Source of the DNA: Schoenoplectus triqueter | Lineage: Eukaryota; Streptophyta; Magnoliopsida; Poales; Cyperaceae | Length of the DNA: 27,690 nucleotides | NCBI GenBank assembly: GCA_964058805.1 | Contig: CAXKVV010001206.1 | Coordinates: forward strand, 1 to 27,690 | Direction: 5' to 3' | Part shown: positions 20,321-27,690 of the stretch, in pieces | Position numbering within the stretch: the stretch's first letter is position 1 | Layout of the letters: each line of letters starts with the position of its first letter | The notes under the pieces: model-generated | What the model saw: the letters and a program-made list of their open reading frames with translations, nothing else | Told to the model about the DNA's origin: nothing | Databases searched by the model: none | Position numbers and translations under genes: made by a program

Positions 20321-20434
20321 ACAAGGAAACCTAAAATAGAAAAATTGTGAAATAATGTAATATAATATATATAGTACGAGAAAGAAACACCCTTAATAGA
20401 AACCCCGTTTGTAAATTTATCAGATCCATCCCGA

Positions 20435-20524
20435 GCGGGTACTACCAGGGCCTAACTTACTAACTCGGGCTTTGCCTAAGTGGGCACTACCAGGGTCCAA
20501 CTTACTAACTTAGGTCTTTATGTT
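20435..20524. repeat. 45-bp tandem duplication
   Basis: Units 20435-20479 and 20480-20524 share ACTACCAGGG, CCAACTTACTAACT or its variant, and a following GGGCTTTG / AGGTCTTT. They have diverged at several positions. Confidence 0.7.
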
Positions 20525-23500
20525 TGTGCGGCGACAACACCACATAAACGACAATTCGGGTTCCCGAGGCGATAACGCCCTAGGAGAGTGAACGGCTATA
20601 AAGCACATACTCTGGTATGCTGAATCTGGTAATTTACCTCACAAAATAAAAGTAAATGGATATAGTATATTTTCAGTTATCATATCACCAAAAGGAGATA
20701 ACTACCCATGAATTTACAAATCGGAAGCAAATGAGAGTCTATACTGTACCAACAAAGGGTCAGAGGATCGCATCCCCATAAAAATATCAAAATAAAATAT
20801 ATACAAATGAGAGCCTATATTGTACCCACCAGTGGCCAAAGGAGAAAGCTCTTCGGACATATCAGGATCCTAAATAAGCCGAATAAATAAAATAACATAA
20901 TATTATAAAGTAGATTCCAGTCTCGAATATGGCCGCCCACACTAAACACTGAAGGACATGGTATCATAATCGCTCAAATTTGGATTAAAAATTAAATCAT
21001 ATTGAGAATGATAAAAATATAATATTGATCAAAAGGAAAACACTCTGACACGGTCAAACTCGCCAAATGACGGGGTCGGTGGATAATTCGACAGACAAAG
21101 ATACGCAGTGCATATACAGACCGGTGGATCCCACAGGCCTATGGGTCACCGTACGTAACCACAATGGTCTGGTTATGCAAGGCAACCTCAGACTGAGAAT
21201 TACCCAGCCCGTCTCTCAGCACTCTCATGCATTTAATGCATGATTAACTACCTAATTTAATTAATACTTAGTGATAATATTAATATTTTTCTAATAATTA
21301 TAATATACAAGTTGATTATTTAATTCTATCTAATCCTATCTCGGGACTATTTCTCAAGTTCTACTCCTATCATGTCTACATTCATTATGACATGACATTA
21401 CATGACATGACATGTGAATGCGGATAGGCCTCAAAAATGCTGGTCAATTTACCGAATGCATATGACAGTTCAAATTTGGTCTCTAATTAAATTTGGTCAA
21501 AATATACCGCACTTCAGATTTATTTTAAAAACATTTTTATTTTCGGTTTAGCTTCCTAATTCCGAAGAAAGAAAAATAAATCCAAGAAATTCGTACCTAG
21601 GAGTGATGGTGAGGATCGTAGAGTCGCTCTACTCTAGAAGTGGTACGCCTGCCTCGGGATAAGCGTCAGCATACGTGGGGTCGGGATCAGCCTCGAGCTC
21701 CTTGAGTGGATACGAATCGACTGTATCATCTATTATTAATTTAATATTAATCATCGGTTAGTTTTAACATGATTTAATTCATAATTGATAATCAATTATA
21801 ATGACATTGTAAGTTAACACCCGTTTAGATTTTATTGTCTTTTTCTAAAATTTCAGCAGCATTTCTAATGCATTTAGGGGTGTCGGAAATTTCATCTATC
21901 GTGTTAATAATCATTTTTAACGTGTTTGACATTTTAAGTACTTTTATAATTCTTCTATTAATTCTGTTCGTGGTTTGCTATTTTAATTGATTATTGATTT
22001 GAACGCGTTTGTTGTTTAATTTCTTTTGTTCTTTTAACTATTTATCATTTTGTACCATATTTTACGTTAAGTGTTTTAGTACGTGTTTTAACTTTGTAAT
22101 TTCGATAATCATCCAGTGAACAGATAAATAAGTAAAAAGACAATCATATGCCAACATAACGTGAATAAATATTTTATTAATTTTCCAATTTCATTTACAT
22201 GTATAACAGATTACAAGAAATAAGAAATAAAATTAAATAAATAGAGAAATTGATTAATATATATATATTATATTATATATATTATTTCTTTATTGATATT
22301 AATTAATATATATTTTTATAAATATTAATTATATCTTAATTATTATCCTATTATATTATTAAATTATTTGGGTTATTTTATTTATATATACTAATAGTAT
22401 ATTTTTATAAAGTAAGATTATATTTTTTTAAATAAATCAAAATAAGACAAAAATAAAAACAAAAGATAAGAAAAGAAAATAAACTCAATAGATTTTAAAA
22501 TTTTATTTAATTTAACGTGTTGGTGTTTTAATGTTCGAGATCATACGCTGACTACCGAATCAATTGTGCCTATGCATTGATATCCCGTAACGGGGACAAT
22601 TAGGGAATATAATTATTTTCCGATCTTTAAGTTTACATTATTAATTCATGGATACCGTCAAATCTTTCGGGGCGGCTTCCAATTTAACTAGTCACTTTTT
22701 AATTTAATCACTTTATTATCTTAGGACTTTTAATCATTGGACCTTAATTATTCTAATACTAACCCTAATTAAATTCTAAATAATTTATTAAACTGACTAT
22801 CGGCCCGATGAATTATTGTACATTCTTAAATCTTGATTATTAGAAGTTGGGCCGATTTTTAAATATCTTTTCATTCTCTAGCCATCTATCTGGTCTTGAT
22901 TCATTTCCAATATTCTTTAGGCCCAATTATCTAGCCCAATTTACTCAATTTTAAGCCACAACCAGCACAACCCAATGAGAAAAAAAGAAACCAACTTTAG
23001 CAAGCAACACGTAACAAGCACACCCATCCAACAACTACAACAAGGTCAAACCAGCATATACTTAGACATCAACCAATTTAAGGATCACACAAAACATCAA
23101 GTCGCAACAAGTTTCTTAGATAGTACCAGATTAGGTAGGGGGTTCCAGTGACAAGGATAGTATCAGTATCCAACAACACACAACAGATAACAACAATACA
23201 AGCAGCAATATCAGGACTGGCCTGGTCTCACTTCACTAGTACCACCTGGTACCAGTGTACCAAGATCCAAACAACAGTCAACTCAAAAGTATTAGACAAC
23301 CAACAACATGTAACATGTATAAACAAGAAAATACAACCCACAGGCAAGCAAAATAGAGGCCAAAATCGACAGCAATCAGAAGCCCAGCCTCACTGGTACC
23401 AATTAGTACTAGTGTACCAGGGTCATGTGACAACAGCCCTAAACTGGTAAGGTCAAAGCCAACAAGAGCAACCAACAAACCAGCAAAATAAACAAACCCA

Positions 23501-23988
23501 GCCTAGAACAGTCAAGCACCCATACCAGCATATTCAATCCTAACATTCAACAGACTAGCAGGTACCAGACAAAAGGGACGGCACCAGTAATCCAGCATAG
23601 ACAACAGCAATAAGAGAAGGGTGCTAGCAACCGAATCAAGTAACCCCACAACCAGTAAATAAAGTCACAATTTAACACATGCACAATCATCAAGCAAACA
23701 ACATAACCAAAGGAAAAGAAAAATCGGCTAGGATTAATTACTAGTAAGCAAAGGACCAAGCAAGTAGCAAGGAACGAAAATAAATGAGTAGGGCAGCAAG
23801 GGATCTAGGTCAACCTCCATCAAGCTCTGGCCTTCCCCTCCTTCCCTTATAATCAATTTTCTCTTTAAGCTTAAGAATGTTATCCGTTCTTATCAGATTT
23901 AGAGGAGAGAAAAAAAAGAAAAAACAGAAAACAAATCTCAGCACATGAGAGCAAAGAGCAACATGGGGGAGGAGGGTCGGCGCACAGT

Positions 23989-23997
23989 ATATATATA
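23989..23997 (-). promoter_or_regulatory. Candidate TATA box of the outer LTR
   Basis: The minus strand reads CCCCTTTTATATATATACTG. It is followed downstream (lower coordinates) by a CT-rich leader-like stretch (about 23960-23890) and preceded by CT-rich DNA (24340-24410). This fits a retroelement promoter in the orientation implied by the GGGGTGTGACA end at 8238. The TATA run is nearly symmetric, so orientation rests on the context. Confidence 0.4.
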
Positions 23998-24678
23998 AAA
24001 GGGGAGTGGCAAATCTAGGGCTTTCAACCCTATCAGAGGGCACAACACAAACCGGGGGCAAGAGGGCGGAAAGGGGCGAAGGCGATATGTGATAGTGATA
24101 GGGCACTCGGCTGCACCGATAAGACAATTAGGCGAGAAATCACGGGCAATTTAGGGTTTTTGTCAAAGGAGCAGGTGAAGAGCGGTGCTAGGGTGCGCTC
24201 TCGCCAGAGAGCAGATGGGAGAGCAAGGGTGGAAAAAAAGTGGAAAAGAAATCGGGGGTTCAGATCAGAATCGCAGGAAAAATAGAGGGGGGAAGAGATG
24301 AGAGGACGAGGAGCAGGGGAAGCAATTAATGGCAATAAATGAGAGAGAGGGGGTATGAGAGAGAGGGGGAGTGGGTAATTAATGGAGAGAGAGAATGAAA
24401 GATCGGATTGAATGTGGCCATAAATTAGAGGATTTGGTGTGGCATAAATTCTAGTTTGTTCAAAACTAATTATTTTATAAATCTACGTTATCAATCATTT
24501 AATTAATTTAAAGTTTCAAATTTAGTGGTTTTAAGTCATTGTTAATTATGTTGTATTATTTTATTTATTATCATTATTGTTATTATCAAATAAATTTCAT
24601 GGTTTAACAACTCGATTCGCATTAATTTTCTACGGCTTGTTATCTTTAAATATCTCGTTAAGTGTAATAATAATAATA

Positions 24679-25532
24679 TCTATACTATTATATAAAGCAT
24701 GTAAGAATTGGAGGGTCCATTTTTTGTCATGGTAAATTTTTATTATACCCATTTTATCCCTTAATTAGACGGATAATATTTATTGTTGGTTGATCGAACG
24801 TATGTGATCGCGTCCATTGATCCCCTCTTTCTCTCCATTTCTTTCTCTTATATACTATTATTTCCATAATTTTTATTTTTTATTTAGCAACCTTGTGCAT
24901 ATTTTGGTAAGAAATTAATGGTGACAATATATGTTAGAATAATTTACTTTTCTTGCCATAAAAATCATGAATCATTAACTCATATTGTGCAAAAATCTCA
25001 TCCAAGATTAAATATAGTCTTTATTATATGTTTTCTCTATAATTTGGTGAATTTATAATTTAATCTATACTATTATATAAAGCATCTAAGAATTGGAGGG
25101 TCCATTTTTTGTCATTGTAAATTTTTATTATACCCATTTTATCCCTCAATTAGACGGATAATATTTATTGTTGGTTGATCGAACGTATGTGATTGCGTCC
25201 ATTGATCCTCTCCTTCTCTCCAGTTCTTTCCCTTATATACTATTATTTCCATAATTTTTGTTTTTTATTTAGTAATTTTGTGCATATTTGGTAAGGAATT
25301 AATGGTGATAATATATGTTAGAATAATTTACTTTTCTTTCCATAAAAATCATGAATCATTAACTCATATTGTGCAAAAATCTCATCCAAGATTAAATATA
25401 GTTTTATTCTATGTTTTCTCTATAATTTGGTGAATTTATAATTTAATATTAGATAAATGTGAATTTTTTTATCTTATAATATTTTAATGTTTAAATAAAA
25501 AATTCTGCTGCAACGCGCGGGTATATAGCTAG
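24679..25532 (+). mobile_element. Non-autonomous Helitron with a duplicated 5' segment
   Basis: It starts TCTATACTATTATATAAAGC and ends GCAACGCGCGGGTATATAGCTAG followed by T. This matches Helitron rules: 5' TC, 3' CTRR, insertion between A and T, no TSD, GC-rich subterminal part. A second 5' end with the same 20 bp lies at 25064. The segments 24679-25063 and 25064-25441 are direct copies, highly similar by eye, and only the second reaches a 3' end. There is no Rep/helicase coding, so it depends on an autonomous partner. Confidence 0.8.
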
Positions 25533-25656
25533 TATGTATAAACGTATACTTGAATATAGATAATTGGGGGTTTATGTTATCACTTATTTTACATTAAATC
25601 ATCATAATTATTCTCTTATTTATCATTATTACTTAATTAATTTTCACAGTTTAACG
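25533..25656 (-). mobile_element. Outer LTR-type element, right end (its 5' end)
   Basis: AT-rich sequence between the Helitron and the proposed right boundary. The last base is followed by AGAGT (25657-25661), the same 5 bp that precede the left end. On the minus strand the end reads CGTTAAACTGTG where TG would be expected, so one terminal base must have changed. The boundary is moderately supported. Confidence 0.45.
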
Positions 25657-25668
25657 AGAGTTATGACT

Positions 25669-25707
25669 GATCTGACCTAAAAGGCTATAACAGCTAGACT
25701 AGGAGGG
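25669..25707. repeat. Host 44-bp repeat, right unit
   Basis: GATCTGACCTAAAAGGC...GACTAGGAG is the partner of the sequence at 8194-8237. It marks the start of host DNA right of the transposon block. Confidence 0.5.
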
Positions 25708-25930
25708 ATGTATTTGTAATCCAATAAGAACGCAATCTGGACCATAGAATAGCCAGTTGATTAAATAAACCAAGATATTTAAGACAATAGAATCAAATGT
25801 TTTGAAAAATTGTCACAAAATACAACTTATGCTATAGTAAATGCAAACAAGAAGTTGCCTCTTATATATAAAAGACAGCTCAATGGAGCTGCCGTTCATC
25901 TACAATAATCAGTATGCCACAACACAGATT

Positions 25931-27642
25931 TCAACAGAAGTCTGTATTTTGGAAAAATAATATCTGCCAAAATATAAGCCGATAGTATCGAGCATCAACC
26001 TGAAAAAGGTTAAAAAAAAATCGCACCGATGTAATGACTCTAATGTCAAAAAAATAATGGTATTGCTAGGATCTACAGTGATTTCACTTGTTATTAGATG
26101 CTCTCAAGGAACTTCCACGTGTACAACAATTATGAACTAAATTTATTATGGAAATGTATTACCAACAAATTATTTTTATAGCATCTTAATTATCTATCAA
26201 CAAAAGCTTTTTGGAGTGAAATTACATGCATTAGACTTCAATATTTCATGGGGTGGTCTTCAAGTCTTAAGCAGTCTCCTACAAGTAAATTTGACAAAAA
26301 CATGTTATTAGCAATGATACAACACAACAACAACAAAGTAATCCCAAATAAATTGGGGTATGCTAGAAATGAAACTCATTCTGAAAGTATTGAGATCAGA
26401 GATCTCAAATATAAAAAATCAACAATAACAATAATAGAGAATGATAAACAAGCAAAATAATGACTTCTCACAGTTCAGTTTATCTTTTACTTATAGTTTC
26501 TGAAAGAGAGTGGATATAGAGATGTTATAGTTGATACCATAAATCGATATCATCCTATTATTCAAGTTAAATGAGTTATTCACAATAGTGACTAAATTTA
26601 TTTAACTTATTTTGTATAGTATTTTGTTAAAAAAACTTAAATAAGTTATTATTCAGAATTGTGGTATTTGAATTCAAAAAAAGAATATATACAAATAAGT
26701 TCAATATCAAGTCATTATTGTGAATAATAACTCATTTAACTTGAATAATAATTTGGTATCAACTATGGTATCTCCCAAACATTTTCCTTTCTGAAAACAT
26801 GACAACTAGTTTCATTACCTTCAAAGCAAAGGAGGAGAAAATGATCTTCACATCATCAAAAACTTCTGATATTGGTTTAGCCGCATCAATCTGATGCAAG
26901 GTACAAATCAAAATTCAAATGAACAAATTGTCTGAAATTTGAGATACTTGGCCCCAAATAACACCAAATATAGGTATTATAACAACCGTATGTAGTTTGT
27001 ACTAATTATATTTTTATTTGATGAACAGAATGACAAATTTCATTTTTTTTCCTGTGCTTATAGGGTTCTGGGTGTGATTTCTCTCACATTTTGATGCTTA
27101 ATTGAGATAAAACTGGAGTAAATTGAAAATTGATTGATTCAGGTAAAAACTGCAATTGTATCTCAAAATTTTTCCTGCACTCTTGGACAACAATACTGTA
27201 TATTATCAAACATTCTTATTGACACACATAAAATAAAGATTCTTTTACTTCATAAAATAAGCAAGTTCATACCTTCTTAACCTTCACAAGGGTATCATAG
27301 TACCCAACAACAGGCAAGCTTGACTCGGCAAATACCTTGAAACGCTTCCTTATAGTTTCTATATTGTCATCAACACGTCCCTTTTCAAAGCAATTTTATA
27401 AAGAAAAGAAAAAAAATCTATCAGTTGATCATACAAAACAAAATCAACAAAATGTTTCTACTTTCTTACACACATTGTGCCTCATCAAGAACAAACCTAA
27501 GCACAATCAACTTTTGCATGATGGATACAGGTACACCGTTTACAAAACTGGTGATACAAACCTGATTACGTCCCAAGAGGCGCCTTTCCATTTCCTCCTC
27601 AGAGCAATCAAAGAATAACACAAATTCAGGTACTATCCCAGT
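25931..27642 (-). CDS. UMP-CMP kinase, C-terminal four exons (partial)
   Basis: Exons in reading order: 27642-27562, 27380-27273, 26890-26819 and 25999-25931, all GT-AG and phase 0, with TGA at 25933-25931. They give 109 residues, about the last half of a family of roughly 200; the rest, including the P-loop and NMP-binding part, lies beyond the right edge. The enzyme moves phosphate from ATP to UMP or CMP in pyrimidine nucleotide synthesis, usually in the cytosol. Diagnostic stretches are [39 protein letters not shown] (LID region with the conserved Arg and Asp pair), [10 protein letters not shown] and the final [15 protein letters not shown]. The last 22 residues, encoded by the final exon, are hydrophobic and aromatic and do not resemble the short tail I would expect. 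That exon has a strong T-rich acceptor but may be untranslated in other isoforms. The gene converges with gene 1. Confidence 0.88.
26321..26375 (-). repeat. Possible Au-type SINE 3' end remnant
   Basis: The minus strand reads CCCCAATTTATTTGGGATTACTTTGTTGTTGTTG. This recalls the CCCCACTTAGTGGGATAAGGCTT-(GTT)n tail of Au SINEs, common in plant introns. It is a diverged tail only, within the last intron of the kinase gene. No tRNA-like head was found. Confidence 0.4.
26519..26774. mobile_element. 256-bp MITE in the last intron of the kinase gene
   Basis: Long terminal inverted repeats of about 55-60 bp: the left starts GAGATGTTATAGTTGATACC and the right, reversed, starts GAGATACCATAGTTGATACC. 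Both continue with TATTATTCAAGTTAAATGAGTTATT and a CACAATAG stretch. The centre is AT-rich. I could not find a clean target duplication, so the superfamily is open. It lies between the last two exons of the UMP-CMP kinase gene. Confidence 0.75.
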
Positions 27643-27690
27643 CTGTAAAGAAGGCCAAACAAAAACAAAAATATTATCATCATAAATTAT

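Larger units (their letters stand above)
20326..24678 (-). mobile_element. Outer LTR-type element, middle fragment
   Basis: Resumes directly after the ACAAG duplication. It contains no retroviral coding domain. Visible parts are: a 45-bp tandem duplication (20435-20524); two related 38-bp units starting AAATGAGAG (about 20726-20763 and 20806-20843); ATGACATG microrepeats (21389-21413); very AT-rich DNA (22200-22480); an A/C-rich stretch with repeated TGGTACCA/TGTACCA words (22980-23600); and a GA-rich region (24040-24410). With no second LTR found, the outer element is most likely a solo LTR of about 5 kb. Reading frames here have low complexity and are not credible genes. Confidence 0.5.

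Noticed and set aside
23148..23450. 100-codon ORF in the outer LTR
   Set aside because: Located in T-poor DNA where stops are rare by chance; Gln/Thr-rich, with no recognisable domain.
23810..24335. Overlapping minus-strand ORFs in the outer LTR
   Set aside because: Both read across a GA/CT-rich promoter-like region; the products are Ser/Pro/Leu-rich with no family resemblance.
8194..25707. The 38-44 bp flanking similarity as a long target duplication of a LINE
   Set aside because: No poly(A) tail or LINE coding is present, and the block has LTR-type ends with a separate 5-bp duplication. A pre-existing tandem host repeat explains it better.

Overview
The window is nuclear DNA of a flowering plant. 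It is AT-rich, has GT-AG spliced genes, two recognisable plant protein families, and about 17 kb of nested transposons between them. I cannot name the species.

Layout. (1) 1-1784: degenerate repeat DNA, a 595-bp non-autonomous hAT element (196-790) with an exact 8-bp target duplication, then the presumed promoter and 5' leader of gene 1. (2) 1785-5737, + strand: a complete five-exon gene for a 618-residue DUF630/DUF632 protein (NRG2/APSR1 type). (3) 5738-8237: AT-rich intergenic DNA with two related, decayed hAT-like elements. (4) 8238-25656: one nested transposon block. (5) 25657-27690, - strand: the last four exons of a UMP-CMP kinase gene whose 5' part lies beyond the right edge. The two genes converge on the transposon block.

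The block can be unpicked from target-site duplications (TSDs). An outer LTR-type element (8238-8827 plus 20326-25656, TSD AGAGT) received a copia-type, gag-only element on the minus strand (8828-20320, TSD ACAAG). That element has LTRs of about 1.2 kb, a tRNA-Met primer site, one decayed gag and a polypurine tract, but no pol (TR-GAG type). Its right-hand LTR was then split by a 6,673-bp element (12692-19364, TG...CA ends, TSD CATAC/CCTAC) with no detectable coding domain. A small Helitron (24679-25532), carrying two 5' ends and one 3' end, sits in the right part of the outer element.

The most unusual signal is inside the 6.67-kb element. At 18471-19009 there is an unbroken array of about twelve imperfect hairpins roughly 40-59 bp apart. 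Their stems differ in sequence but keep pairing. Seven share a bulged base exactly 5 bp below the loop, and the loop is a near-constant 11 nt (consensus GTTCAGTAGTA). Two other hairpin families in the same element also show compensatory changes. This looks like conserved structure rather than ordinary repeat decay, and I recognise no described system that matches it. All of this was done by eye: folding energies, alignments and database comparisons were not run.
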